DNA of 64,000 nucleotides from Pseudorasbora parva (lineage: Eukaryota > Chordata > Actinopteri > Cypriniformes > Gobionidae): contig NC_090182.1 in NCBI RefSeq assembly GCF_024679245.1, forward strand, positions 40,126,547 to 40,190,546, written 5' to 3'. Positions within the stretch are counted from its first letter, which is position 1. Every line of letters begins with the position of its first letter. A program made the position numbers and the translations under genes. Shown here one piece after another: positions 1 through 51,600 of the stretch. A model generated the notes under the pieces. It ran no database searches and was not told where the DNA came from. It saw nothing but the letters and a program-made list of their open reading frames with translations.

Positions 1-21013
<21,013 letters not shown>

Positions 21014-21931
21014 CGACTGGCAGTTTTTCAGTAAGACCAGCTACGGCCACAACACGATGAGGGAGAGAGAGGGCACAGCGCAGCGTTCAGTCCAGAAACC
21101 ACCCAAATCCTTAAAATAGCTGCAGAGATCCATATCACAGGTTAAGATACAGAACAAAAGCACATTGACTACCTAAAAATGGAAAATTAAAGCATCATGC
21201 CTTTCATCTGGTGTGAAATACTATTTATTCTAGAAATGTTTCACGGTGAGGGTTGTTCCACCCCACAAATGACCTGATTGTTAAAGCAAGGTTGGGTTTC
21301 AATGCTATTTAATGCATTATGACTTACACTGTTAAAGGACAACTCTGGTGAGAAATGAACCTAGGGGTAGTTAACAGATGGTTACAGAGTAGATCATTCT
21401 CTGGGATGCGTTTTCATGAAAATCAAATGTAAAGAGTTTTTAGAGAAGGATCATGTGACACTGAAGACTGGAGTAATGATGATAAATTCAGCTTTGATCA
21501 CAGGAATAAATTACACTTTACTATATATTCACAGAGAAAAAGGCTGTTTTCATTTGTAATGGTTTTTCACAATATGACAGTTTTAACTTTATTTTTGATT
21601 AAATAAATGCAGCTTTCGTGAGCAGTAGATAAACATTTAAAAAGCTGTCAGTTAGCACTGCATTATTCATATGATATAGGCCTACTTTATTGTTAATAAA
21701 TAGCCTACATTGAGATGGCTTGAAAAACACACAAAGCATATATTGTCGCAATCGTCTGATTGTCATCGTCACGCTTCAGCTCATAGAAAAGAGAAAGCTG
21801 TCTTTAGCATCCCTGTTAACTTCCCCACCCTCGTGCAGGTAACGCCGGTTCAAATCCCGCTCGAAGCTTTACCTGGTTCAGCTTCTCAAATAACACTGGA
21901 TGCAGTTTGTTATTCCAGAGCAGCAATGGAG

Positions 21932-22440
21932 TAGCCTAGAAATCTAGACGCACCCTAGCCGGAGCAAATCTAATCTGCCACGAGTGTCGTCTAGCAACTC
22001 TCATTAAACTTCTGAGCTGTAAAAAACAAACTCTGGTCCGGCCAATCACATCATGTATATAGTTGGTGGGCGGGGCTTAACATATTGATGGCAGATCATT
22101 GCGTGTTACTTGAAAATAAAGAAGCTGGAAAACGGCGGTCTTTCGAATCGGCTTTTGCCACGACTCTGGAAGACTTGGAGTTAAGCTTTTCTTTGAGAAA
22201 AGAATGGCACTGAAATCATTCTTAAAAAAGGAAGATGTGTTCTGAGTTTTGCCGACCGGATAGGGCGAAAGTTTAATCTATCAACTAGCTCCGCTTCACC
22301 TTCTTCGTTGCTCTGGTTGGTTGTAGCGCTACCCAATAAGAGTTTGAAAGACAACCGTTTATCCCGCCCCTCAGATTGAGCCCTGTCAATGGTGAGTTTC
22401 CAGACCAAACATCTTGATGTGGGTCTGGCTTGTCAGGCTA
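21932..22440. mobile_element. DNA element with TAGCCT/AGGCTA ends and 9-bp duplication
   Basis: The element begins TAGCCTAGAAATCTAGACGC and ends GGTCTGGCTTGTCAGGCTA. An exact 9-bp repeat GCAATGGAG flanks it (21923-21931 and 22441-22449). A second insertion of the same family lies at 33450-34206. A 9-bp duplication points away from hAT (8 bp) and Tc1 (TA), toward MULE-like or similar transposition. Confidence 0.8.
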
Positions 22441-23213
22441 GCAATGGAGTTCTGAAAGTGTGACTAGATATGACCCTTTAGCTCCGCCCACTGCACACCT
22501 CCATGAGTTCGGCTGTTTTCGGAAATACTCTGTACAGCGTATCTATCGTTTATAAATCTGATAAAACTAAAAAACTCTTTGGAGATATGGAGGATGCAAT
22601 ACTACTCAATATGTTCTCAAGATTAACATGAGACTGGCAGAAACTGTGTTGTGTTATGTACCCTTTAAAAATAGTTCTGGGAAAATGTCAAATGAAACTA
22701 GAACCCACCTGATGATGTCAAAGCCAATCAAATACTCTGCTGACGTCACGGTCTTTATAATGGCAGCTGAAGGGGGAGAACATCAAACAAGCATTAGTTA
22801 TGAACCGGGGCAGAGCGTAGAAAACTGGCTTTCACTTAAAATCATAAGAAAACCTAGTTACTTCTATATCATGATGAGGCATTTGAAAGAGGAAAAACGC
22901 CCATTTCTCAACTAACATTAATGCTGTAGTGTTAATACCGTTTTAAACTCGCTTACTGCAGGCCATTTCAGTGAACAGTTTGATCCAATCAAAATATCCG
23001 TAAAACGAACACGCTCAGAATCAAGAATATTTCGCATGTAACGTTAATGTTATGTTTTGACGATGTATGTTTTGACTCAGCAGACGATAACTTCGTGATT
23101 GTTAACTTCTGTCTCATTTCGCTTGGTTATTTCTCTTTCGTGATGTTCAACGAACAAACCTGAGTGTGTAGAGTGGCTCAGGACACTAAAAACTACAGAA
23201 GAGCACATAAATG

Positions 23214-24000
23214 AAGCGAAACCTCCATAAATCATGACAAGCGTCGTGTCGCCGCGTCTCGAGCGCTCTTCGCTCGCGAGATTGCAGAACTCAGCGCGCG
23301 CGAGACCAACGGCTGCGGTCTCAAACAGTCGCGTTTAACGGAATAAGCTCGCAGTTTCGTTGATTTTAGCGGCTGCGATGTAGTTTTGTCGCGCCGCTCG
23401 CTCGCTTCAAGTTCTCCAGTTAGCGCCGCGCTAGCTAATTAGCACATGCAGCAAGACACAATGCAAATGACTACACAATTAACCTCCAAACCCACTAGAC
23501 AAAACACGCAGAGGAAAACAAGAGCCTATTTGTGTTTTTTATCGCCCTTATAACTATATTAATCCCTTATAGCTTAGCTTCTCTAACTGTGAATACACAC
23601 TGAGAAAGGCGCTTAGACTGGTTGCTAACTGAGCTACCAAACATTAAACACACACACAGAGTGTGAGAGATACAGTCATAATGACACACTGGAGTCTCAC
23701 AGCGCACACAACCGCGAGTCTGATGTCCGTAACGTGTCAAAGGTAGTCCAGAAGCAGGGTAACGCACCCCACTCACCCGAAAAAGCGTCTCTGGAGGTTG
23801 ATGCACGGGTCAGTGTGGTCACGGTAGGTGAATCAACTCTTCCCCGCTATCACTCGCCATGAAATCTGCACAGAAAAGGAAGTCGAGGCCGCACAGACAA
23901 CGTGCTGTGGAAAGAGCGAGTATTCAGAGCAGAGACATGAGCCCCGCGCGGACGAGCGCCTTCCGCAGGTCAGTCCGTGGTATTGCGGTCCAGCCAGTGT
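23214..24000 (-). promoter_or_regulatory. CpG-rich candidate promoter and non-coding leader exon of ctbp
   Basis: CpG density rises sharply here, notably at 23245-23420 and 23925-23960, against a CpG-poor surround. On the minus strand a strong donor (TTTTTCGG then gtgagtgggg) follows position 23777. This suggests a leader exon from about 23990 down to 23777 spliced to the coding exon at 21013. The proposed leader contains a short upstream ORF starting ATGGCGAGTGATAG. The promoter role is inferred from composition, the donor and position only; no transcript evidence is available here. Confidence 0.45.
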
Positions 24001-24399
24001 TGCCAACTATTTAAGAAAGTAGCTAAAGCCTATTCAAAAAGTAAAGAATAGCGTCATGCGTCAATTAGCATATCCGTGACGTCACCACGTCGTACTTGCG
24101 TCCTGCCTGCCTAACGAGTTTATCTTCTAATCCGTGCACACATAGCCTACTGTATTTTAAACCAATATAACATAGCCGACTGTCCAATAATGTGTGTAAA
24201 ATAATCTGAATTGAGAGAGGTCTGGCTGGAAACTGGATGGGCTAAAGTTTTGTGACAGTGAATAATATAAGTGATAAGCACAAGAGAAGAATGGAAATCA
24301 TAACTAAATCATTTACATACAAAATGAAGCAGATAAATAAAATCTGTGGATCCCCCACTAAATAAATGAAAAAGGTAATTGCAATGGGTTTTTTTCCGC

Positions 24400-25095
24400 A
24401 CAATTCTGACCTTTTTCGTGTTGCGACTTTTTTCTTGCAATTCTGAGGAAACAAAAGTCAGAATTGCGAGATGTAAAGATGTGAACTTGCAATTGTGAAT
24501 TTATAACTTTGAATTTTGAGGAAAAGGTCAGATTTGTAAGATGTAAACTTGGAAGATTTTTTTTCTTGCAATTCTGAGAAAAAGCTCAGATGTCGAGAAA
24601 GAAGTCAAACTGTGAAATGTAAACTCGCAATTAGAAATGTATCACTTGCAATTCTGAGAAAAAAAATGCAGAATTCTATATGCTCAAATTCAGAATTCCA
24701 ATTATGACTTTTTATCACAAAATTTGGATTTGTTTCTGGGGGGTTGAGAAACATTTTGAGAAAGTCAAAACTGTGAAATGTAAATTCTGAGAAAAAAGTA
24801 ACAATTGAGAAGAAAAATTCAGAATACTTTCTAAAACACATAATTGTAATTGTGACTTTTTATCTAACAATTTAGAAATTTCCCCTTGCCATTGTGTCTT
24901 TTAATTTAAAACAAAAGTCAGAACTGTGAGATATAAACTTGAAACTCAAAAAATTAGAGAAAGTCGAAAATGTGAGATGTAAACTCACAATTAGAATGTA
25001 TTTTTTTACAATTATAATTATTAGAAACTTGCAATTCTCAGAAAAAAGTCAGAATTGCAAGATATAAACTACCAATTGTGAGCGAAAAAGACTGT
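24400..25095. repeat. Degenerate minisatellite (AAAAGTCAGAATTG-type unit)
   Basis: Diverged tandem units combine AGTCAGAATTGCGAGATGT, AAACTTGCAATT and TTCTGAGAAAAAA phrases, roughly 40-50 bp each. Copies drift in length. It lies upstream of the ctbp leader exon; no coding capacity. Confidence 0.8.
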
Positions 25096-25599
25096 GAGAA
25101 GTCTAAAAAAAAAAAAGTTTCTTTGTTTCTTATTCCATGGTGGAAACAAGCATCCAAAATATGGAGGTTGATCGAGATTCATATGGGAGAGAGGGGTAAG
25201 ATGTGTCAGTAGGTAAGCTGTCTCACCCCCCTAAATTTGCATTTTTTTTCAGATTATCATTTATTTAGAAAGAGCCCTCTATACAGCTTTAAGCAGTTCA
25301 TATATAATTTATGTTGATATATTGTGTAAAACCATATTCTAGCCATGAATTATTAAATTAAGCATTTCCACACAATGGTAGTTGTGGGGTAAAATGTATT
25401 ATCAGATTCTTTATGGTAAGATGTATCAGTGACTAAGCTATAAGTGATAGTAATCATTGTATCTAAAAGTAGTTCTATCTTAGAATAAACTGACTTAATT
25501 AACCAAATACATTTTAACCTGTAAATTAACAAGCATACCACTCAAAACCTTAATATTTCTGAACCTAAATTGACAAACTAGAGCATTGGTTTTCTACCT

Positions 25600-26516
25600 T
25601 TTTGTCTGTGCAGGCCAGTCAAGTTCCTCCACACTAAACTCGCTCATCCATGTATTTATTGACCTTGCTTTGTGCACTGGTGCACAGTCATGTGCGCAGT
25701 CAGAACAGGAAGGGGCCATCTCCAAACTGCTCCGGCACAGTTAGGAGCATGAAATTCTCTTAAATGTCTTGGTATGTTGAAGCATTAACAATTCATTTTA
25801 CTGGAACTAAGGGGCCAAGCCCAACCCCTAAAAAACAACCCCACACCATAACCCCCCTCCACCAAACTTTACACTTGGTACAATGACGTCAGGCAAGTAA
25901 CGTTCTGCTGGCAACCGCCAATCCCAGACTCGTCCATCAGATTGCCAGACCGAGAAGCGTGATTGGTCACTTCAGAGAACATGTCTGCTCTAGAGTCCAG
26001 TGGCGGCGTGCTTCACACCACTGCATCCCACGCTTTGCATTACACTTGGATGCAGCTGCTCGGCCATGGAAACCCATTCCATGAAGCTCTCTACGCACTG
26101 TTTGTGAGCTAATCTGAAGGCCGCACAAAGTTTGGAGGTCTGTTGCTATTGACTCTGCAGAAAGTTGGTAACTTCTGCGCACTGTGCGCCTCAACATGCG
26201 CTGACCCCGCTCTGTGATTTTTAGGGGGTCAACCACTTTGTGGCTAAGTTGCTGTTGTTCCCAATTGCTTCCAGTTTGTTATAATATCACTAGTAATTAT
26301 AGAAATAATACCACAATATTGAGGAAATTTCACAGGTGGCAACCTATTATGGTACCACGCTTGAGTTCACTGAGCTCCTGAGAGGGACCCATTCTTTCAC
26401 AAATGTTTGTAGAAGCGTCTGCATGCCTAGTGCTTGATTTTCTACACCTGTGGCCATGGAAGTGATTAGAACACATGAATTCAATGATTTGGAGGAATGT
26501 CCCAATACTTTTGGCG
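25600..26516 (-). mobile_element. Tc1-like element, 3'-anchored fragment with transposase remnant
   Basis: On the minus strand the sequence enters through a Tc1-style end (TCGCCAAAAGTATTGGGACA, read inward) near 26516. It encodes a transposase N-terminal piece starting at ~26236 with helix-turn-helix wording such as TERGQRMLRR and SSQTVRREL. The frame breaks near 25967; farther along are diverged catalytic-domain traces. The opposite inverted repeat was not found, so the copy is truncated and dead. Confidence 0.75.
25967..26236 (-). pseudogene. Tc1-like transposase remnant (N-terminal part)
   Basis: About 90 residues read in one frame, carrying the DNA-binding domain of a Tc1-type transposase (RTVRRSYQLSAESIATDL and LHGMGFHGRAA). 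It stops before the DDE catalytic residues. Coordinates run high to low because the gene is on the minus strand. Confidence 0.7.
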
Positions 26517-27303
26517 ATAGATAGATGGATGGATAAATAACTTTTCTGAACCTAATAATTCAAAACCACTGACCAACAGGAGAACTACCTGCAGATGTAA
26601 TGGATGATTCAGTTGTATTACATAACCGAATGACAGCAGTGTAAGATTAATAATAGAAACACTGGAATTCTGGAGCACCTAAAATCACACGTACTGTGTG
26701 TGCAGATTCAGATCTGTGTGGATAGCAGCTTTTCTGAAGCCTAAGGCTACCCCAACCCCCTTTACATCGTTGATACCAATATATTTAAGTGTTTCAGTCA
26801 GTTTCTTACTCTGCTGTCTACATCTTAGATGGTCGCTTCTCCATGCACACAAAAACGCCATAACAGAGATCATTGCTGTGAACGTTTGTCAACATTTAAT
26901 ACTTATACTTTCATGTTATCATCCACCATACGTAAACCCATTATTGTATGCCATAGTATTTTCAGTACTTTACCTTTATGCATTATACTCATCAATATTT
27001 ATCATTTATATTCACATTTTCATCTTTATCATATACAATGAAGTTGAAGTGGACCTTTTATCACTCAAAAGACAGTGAAACTGAGAGGATATCATTCACA
27101 TTTTCATGCCATGTTTTATCATCTCTTATGAATTGTTTTAGTTTTAGCACACACACTCTCTCCAATTCCTCTGGCTATCCCATCTTTATTATTTTGGAAA
27201 ATAAATAAAGAGTGATGAATCTATAAGAAGAATAATTTAAAATTGCAGAAAAAAACACAACCAATAAATTACACTTTTAAACCCACATCAAGCATTGCTA
27301 CAG
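26517..27303. other. Intergenic region and 3' UTR of ankrd13d
   Basis: Positions ~27170-27303 should be the ankrd13d 3' UTR with its AATAAA. The remainder is A/T-rich with no recognised gene or element. Confidence 0.4.
27185..27190 (-). terminator. ankrd13d: Candidate polyadenylation signal of ankrd13d
   Basis: A canonical AATAAA hexamer on the minus strand lies about 115 nt beyond the ankrd13d stop codon at 27304. It is the nearest good match I saw. The cleavage site is not identified. Confidence 0.5.
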
Positions 27304-44298
<16,995 letters not shown>

Positions 44299-45030
44299 TT
44301 CAGCGACGTTGAATTTAAGTTTTCAGTTGTCTATATTTTATTTAACGTAATTTATTTGGTCGCCGAATAGGCTTTCAGAAAATGTTTGTTGGGCAGCGGC
44401 CACTTTTTCATGAAGCGACGTTTATTTACGGACCGTTCATTTCATTTGATAAGATGTGTCGTTTAATCTGCTCTGTGACTGAATTCCCTCAGTACTCCAT
44501 ATGTCTCATTTACACTCGGGTTTGTGTGTTATTTCGCTGTAAATCCCTCTGTTTGCTGAAAATATCCACAGAATGTCAAGCAAACAGCTGCTTAGCTAGC
44601 GAAGCTACGTCAAAATATTTGCAAATCTTTATAAAATATCCTCTTCGAAGCTAAAAGGATTGCAGATTGATCGGTAAAAATGAGCGGCGTTCCGTTAAAT
44701 GAGGTAAAATCGAGAGCATGCATGAGTTGGAGGTTTATTTGGAGTAAAGCATCCTTGAGTTAGCAGATAGCTTCCCATCATCCTCATCATCAGGCTAGTG
44801 CTGGTAGAGCGCGCTGACACATGATGTTCTCACTATCCACTGATAGAGAAAACGACTTGTTTCCATTATATTCCAGTCGGGCTGCAAGGATCTGGAGGGA
44901 AACGGAAGATAAAGCAGCGCAGTCAGCAAACGGAGGCCTAATATCCACCCATGTCTATGTGAAAAATGCATCGGATGCGGGCTTGGCTGTGCTGATGATA
45001 CCCTCATGCGCCTTCAGCATGGAGGCTGGA
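44299..45030. other. 5' flank of ankrd13d
   Basis: This stretch lies upstream of the ankrd13d start codon and is not covered by an obvious transposon. It should hold the 5' UTR and promoter. I see no strong TATA box or CpG island. The start sits only ~730 nt from the satellite array, so promoter and satellite are close neighbours. Confidence 0.4.
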
Positions 45031-47420
45031 TGTAACTCATCTGAGATCAGACAGCTGCGTGAGCAGAATATATAAACTCACCTGAGATCAGATTACATCA
45101 CATGCAGAATTTTAAACTTACCTAAAATCACACTGCATCTATAAATTATAAACTATTTATCTTTATAAATATTATAATCATAAACCCTTCTGATTTCAGA
45201 CAGCACATTAAACTGAATTTATAAACCCATATGAGATCAGGCAACACCTTAAACTGAATTCATACTCGTCTGAGATCAGACAGCACCTTAAAGTGAATTC
45301 ACACTCATCTGACATAATACAGCACTTTAAACTGAATTCACACTCGTCTAAGATCAGACAGCACCTTAAGCTGATTTAATATTCATTAGAGATCAAACAA
45401 CACCTTAAACTGAATTCACACTCATCTAAGATCAGACAGCACTTTAAACTGAATTCACACTCGTCTAAGATCAGACAGCATCTTAAACTGATTTAATATT
45501 CATTTGAGATCAGACAAAACTTTAAACTGAATTCACACTCGTCTAAAATCATACACTACTTTAACCTGAATTCACACTCGTCTATGATCAGACAGCACCT
45601 TAAACTGAATTCACACTCATCTGAGATCAGACAGCACCTTAAACTTAATTTACGCTCGTCTGATATCAGACAGCACCTAAAACTGATTTAATATTCATTT
45701 GAGATCAAACAGCACCTAAAAGTGAATTCACACTCATCTGAGATAATACAGCACTTTAAACTGAATTCACACTCGTCTAAGATCAGACAGCACCTTAAGC
45801 TGATTTAATATTCATTTGAGATCAAACAGCACCTTAAACTGAATTCACACTCATCTAAGATCAGACAGCACTTTAAACTAAATTCACACTTGTCTAAGAT
45901 CAGAGAGCACTTTAAACTGACTTCACACTCATCTAAGATCAAACAGCACCTTAAACTGATTTAATATTCATTTGAGATCAGACAGCACCTTAAACTGAAT
46001 TCACACTCGTCTGAGATCAGACAGCACTTTAAACTGAATTCACACTCGTCTAAGATCAGACAGCACCTTAAACTGATTTAATATTCATTTGAGATCAGAC
46101 AGCACCTTAAACTGATTTAATATTCATCTGAGATCAGAGAGCACTTTAAACTGAATTCACACTCGTCTAAGATCAGACAGCACCTTAAACTGATTTAATA
46201 TTCATTTGAGATCAGACAGCACCTTAAACTGAATTCACACTCGTCTGAGATCAGACAGCACTTTAAACTGAATTCACACTCGTCTAAGATCAGATAGAAT
46301 CTTAAACTGATTTAATATTCATTTGAGATCAGACAGAACTTTAAACTGAATTCACACTCGTCTAAAATCATACACTACTTTAACCTGAATTCACACTCGT
46401 CTATGATCAGACAGCACCTTAAACTGAATTCACACTCATCTGAGATCAGACAGCACCTTAAACTGAATTCACGCTCGTCTGAGATCAGACAGCACCTAAA
46501 ACTGATTTAATATTCATTTGAGATCAAACAGCATCTTAAAGTGAATTCACACTCATCTGAGAAAATACAGCACTTTAAACTGAATTCACACTCGTCTAAG
46601 ATCAGACAGCACCTTAAGCTGATTTAATATTCATTTGAGATCAAACAGCACCTTAAACTGAATTCATACTCATCTAAGATCAGACAGCACTTTAAACTAA
46701 ATTCACACTCGTCTAAGATCAGAGAGCACTTTAAACTGAATTCACACTCGTCTAAGATCAGACAGCACCTTAAACTGATTTAATATTCATTTGAGATCAG
46801 ACAGCACTTTAAACTGAATTCATACTCGTCTGAGATCAGACTGCACTTAAACTGTATTCACACTCCTCTAAGATCAGACAGCATCTTAAACTGATTTAAT
46901 ATTCGAGATCAAACAGCACCTTAAACTGAATTCATACTCATCTGAGATCAGACAGCACCATAAACTAAATTCACACTCGTCTGAGATCAGACAGCACCTT
47001 AAACTGATTTAATATTCATCTGAGATCAGACAGCACCTTAAACTGAATTCACACTCGTCTATGATCAGACAGCACCTTAAACTGATTTAATATTCATTTG
47101 AGATCAGACAGCACCTTAAACTGAATTCATACTCATCTGAGATCAGACAGCACCTTAAACTGATTTAATATTCATTTGAGATCAGACAGCACTTTAAACT
47201 GAATTCACACTCGTCTAAAATCATACACTACTTTAACCTGAATTCACACTCATGTAAGATCCGACAGCACTTTAAACTGATTTAATATTCGAGATCAAAC
47301 GGCACTTTAAACTGAATTAAACTCGTCTGAGATCAAACAGCAACTTAAACTGAATTTATGATTTGCTCGAAGAACAAACAGCCCCTTAAACTGAATATAA
47401 AAACTTGTCTGAGATGAGCC
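45031..47420. repeat. Satellite array of ~39-bp monomers with two monomer classes
   Basis: About 60 head-to-tail monomers, each containing a gAGATCAGACAGCACcTTAAACTGA core. Class A continues ATTCACACTCGTCT (with an EcoRI GAATTC site). Class B continues TTTAATATTCATTT. The two classes interleave rather than form separate blocks. Characteristic variant runs recur 819 bp apart (21 x 39), for example at 45542 and 46361, and at 45745 and 46564; a further copy begins at 47214. Edges decay gradually at both ends. No ORF and no spacers, so it is not a CRISPR array. Confidence 0.95.
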
Positions 47421-48619
47421 AGTATCATGCACACAACTTATCTAAAATCAGAGGGCATCAAAAAACATATTTATGAGTGATGAAATAACTTCAGGCAAGA
47501 ATGTGCACAAATGTGTTCTGAAATATATAGGACTGGACAGAATCAGAATGTCATGCTTCTGTTTTTTTATAAACTCCATGAGATAAGACTGCATCAGATT
47601 ATGATGTACTGAATACATAAACCCTTCCAAGAAGAAAAAGAATGTATTGAACTGTTAACCTATCAGACTCTCAGACTGGTGGTGAGATGAATTTACAAAA
47701 CCTGAGATCTGACAGGATCAAATGAATCTGAGAGCAACTTTATGAATACACACCAAACTAACAGTGAAGCTAGGTCTTAAAATACTGAATATATACATTA
47801 ATTTCTGCAATGGCTATCAAGTAAAATACAAACCAATAACAATATTTATTTAATTGGATAACTAAGAACAAAAATTTAAAAATTTTCAACAAAACGTCAA
47901 ATCAATTCAAGCTCACATTTTTCTCATTTTTTTATTTTCTTGAAAAAGAAAAAAAAGTGAAAAAGTTTCTCAAAATAATTATAATGCTACAGCTGTTTTT
48001 TCTGTCTTACTACAGGAGAGGAATACATTTACACAGGGGTGCTTATATATTTATATATCTCTATACTCTCAGGTATTAAGGAGGGAGAGGAATTAAGAAC
48101 AAAAGGTATTCCTCCAGTAAAATGACATTTAAAGTAAGAGCATGAGTGAAAAAATGAAATTCAATGCTAACCTCCACACTACTAAGGATAAATGAATCTG
48201 TGTCTATGTGACAATGGATCAAGGAAGCAAATATTTTAAAGCAGACAGTAAATTGCTCTGAAATAGAACACAAACTGTAGAGGAATAGCACCTGTTGATC
48301 TCTTTAATAGAGCCCATGGCATAACAGGCCTGAGAACCGATCTGATTGCCAATTGCAGTGTGTTTGTGTGTACACAGAACAAAGGGAAATAGTTAACTAC
48401 AAAAGGATACTCATCGCCCAGATTCATTTATACATAAGCCCCACCCTGGATGCTTTGAGCTCTTCCCTCCAAAGCTGCTATACATGAAAACCGGTCCTCT
48501 GTCAAACAGAGAACCCCCCCTACAGAACCCATAACACACACACATATATGGACTCTGCGTTCCTTCTCAGTCACACAAATATTCACAAAGTCTCTCTCTC
48601 TCCCTGAGAAGGGCAGCTT
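47421..48619. other. 3' UTR and intergenic region after kdm2a
   Basis: The kdm2a 3' UTR should begin here and run toward lower coordinates. AATAAA-type hexamers on the minus strand occur far down (for example at 47931-47936), which would imply a ~0.7 kb UTR; none was seen close to the stop. No other gene or clear transposon was recognised. Confidence 0.35.
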
Positions 48620-51600
48620 TTACGATATCCGCTGGATGAGCTTGTCATCTGATAGGCAGTAGAGGGCGTTGACAGAGAGCTCGGAAATAAAGCTTTCGCA
48701 TGCCTGCCGCGAGACCCCTTTGCAGCCGCGGAGGTCCAGTACGGAGAGACAGGACAAACGGCGCAGGTACACCAGACATCGGTCTGTCAGGCGGCTGCAA
48801 CCTGATAATGACGAAACAATTTATTTATTTTCACTCAATTTCACTTAGTTGGAAGCTATAAGCAAGTCGGTGTGCAGTTGCTTACCTGCTAAGTTGAGGT
48901 GTGTGAGTGTGTTGCGTGTGGAGGAGCCCACTGCGCTGAGAAGGTTGAGAGCACCATCTGTGATGGGACAATGCGAGAGCTCCAGGCGTGTGAGCAGAGG
49001 CATGTGTCTGATGATCAGCCTCAGCGTGGCTTCCGTCACCTCCAAACCACACAGCCACAAGCACTGCATGTTCTTCATCTGGGAACGGTTATCACTGCCT
49101 ACAGACACACAAGATATGTATTGCACACCTCTACTTGAAATCGCTGTCTAAGGTAATATAGAAATTCTTGTTTTAAACATGAAAGCTGACATTGAGTATG
49201 TCACTCATGTTGCAAAAATAATGATTTGAGAGAGCATGCCATCACTGCAAGGTGTAGCCTATTTTAATGCAGTTTAAAAGATGACAATTCAAGATAAAAG
49301 GGGCCATTTTGACCCATTATGTGTATTATATTTATATCAAATTATATAATTAAGCAATAACACTTTGAAAAGTAATTCAAGGGACCGGATACCACAACTG
49401 AAATAAATGCATGGTTGCAACTTAATTCTAATTTAAAGGGTTAGTTCAGCCAAAAATTAAAATTTCTATCATTAATTACTCAACCTCATGTCACTGCCAA
49501 CCCGCAAGATATTATTGATGAAATCCGATGGCTCTCTGACCTTCCACAGACAGCAATTTAATTAACACTTTCACATTGTAAAAGTGGGTGAGGAAAGTTG
49601 CAAACATTATTTTTTGACAATTATTTTGATTATTACATCAACTTAATATCTGTCTGTAATTTAAACTCACATTTCTGTGTTAACTGGCTTTAAAAAAAAA
49701 ATAGAAATAAAAAAAAAGATTGTAGATTGTAGTAACTTCATGAAAAAAATTGTCTTGATAACTTTTGGAAATTAGGCAGTGGGTTTCTAGTTCCCAGCAA
49801 GCTTTGCATATTAGCTTTCATTATCAGTTATATGGGCCTTCATTCATAAAATATGCCATTATTTAAACTATACTGTCTTTATGTTGTTTGTACATTAATT
49901 TGGAGAGTAACTGTGAAATTATTTAAATATAAAATTAACTGGATTTTTTTTTTTTTACAATTAATTAATTAGTTACTTTGTTTTTTAAATCAATTGACAG
50001 CACTAGACTGCAAATGTCTCTGATTTATAAAACTGTTCAAAACTGTTTACAGTAACATTGAGAGTTAAATTTTACACACAGTTGTCAATATTTTCCAATT
50101 AAGTTTTTGCTTGGTCAACAAAAATTTCCAAATGAATCCACTGCAGATCTGTTTTGAGTCTTTGAGCACCGCAGAAGTGTTTCGTTACAGAGTGACTCTA
50201 GACTGTGTAAACCCAGCCCAATCTGCTGGCGATTTGATTTTATCCTGCTTCGGTTTCAAATTTGCAAAACTGGCTTATCCACCTGGCGCGCTATTGGCAG
50301 GTTTAATACAATGACGGATAGAGAAGCGATGAACCGTTGATCTGACTGGTTGAAGGACTATCCAATTGCATACAGTGTCATTTGAACCAGGCCTGTTGAT
50401 CACACCTCTTGTGCAGTTAACATACAGAGCAGACTCCCCAGACCAATGTCTTAAATTGAGCTTGGTCTGATGATAGCATAAAAGAATGAATCTGCATTTG
50501 AACAAATCAGTTTAAAGAATGATTCAATGACTGAACAAATTAGCCTTTTGAATAAATCTTATGAATGAATGACAAATGATCCATTCATTAAGCCGCACTG
50601 GCAGTTTAAGTTTCATACTTAAAGGAATACTCTACCGCTTTTTCATATTAAACTATTTTATTCCCTTAAATTAGATGAGTTGATACATACCCCTCTCATC
50701 TGAGTGCGTGCACTTAATCGGTCTGAATGTTCATTCACTATGGTACTAAACAGAGATCAAGTTAGAAGCGAACAAACACCTCCACGTTTTCCTTATTTAA
50801 ATACAGTTACAGTCTCAGACTTTTTACTGCGCCGAGTCGAAGTACTCTCAGAAGTGCTGTTCCGCCATAGATTATAGTGATCCTTTTAAACCCGCTTAGA
50901 AAAGCGCCACGTTTAATTTTATGTCATAATACTTGATTGTTCAGCTATTCGTGTAACTTTATTTAAATAGGGAAAACGTGGAGGTGTTTGGTCGTTTCTA
51001 ACTTGATCTCTGTTTGGTACCATAGTGAATTTGGTACCATAGAGATTAAGTGCACGCACTCAGACGAGAGAGGTATGTATCAACTCGTCTTAGTTAAGGG
51101 AATATCATAGTTTAATATGAAAAAGTGGTTGAGTATTCCTTTAAAGTATTGTTCATTCTTTTAAAACAAATTCATAATTAAATATTACATTTAAGATGCA
51201 AGCCACCTCTGTGTTGCATTAAACTGTCTGTGTAAATGCATCCAAATCTGAAGAGGCAGCTTCTGCAGTGCAAAGAGGGGTTGATGATACAGATATCATT
51301 TGATAACAGTGTCTTATTCTAAATGAATTTATTCATGAAATTTAACAAATAACAATCTACTAAGAATAGAAAAAATGTAAATAAAACTTAAATTCCCTTG
51401 AAATCAGTTTAAGGGGACAAATATTGAATCATAGTGGAAAATGACATTGTAAACTGACCACTGCACAGAATGTGAAAAGCTTCAGAAGTCAGCTGTCCAT
51501 GACAGGCCTAAACCAGCCAACATAATCGCACAAAAACACACTCAGCTAATTATCGTCATCTATACAATATCCCAGATAATATGGAGATATGTTTTGTCAA

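Noticed and set aside
22628..22915. 95-codon ORF on the plus strand
   Set aside because: No domain, no splice context and no codon pattern; it lies in repeat-rich DNA upstream of ctbp.
44382..45075. ORFs upstream of ankrd13d that might be a divergent gene
   Set aside because: Short, without domains, and the second merges into the satellite; no splice or composition support.
45031..47420. Possible CRISPR-like direct repeats
   Set aside because: Monomers are contiguous without unique spacers, in a eukaryotic gene region; it is a satellite.
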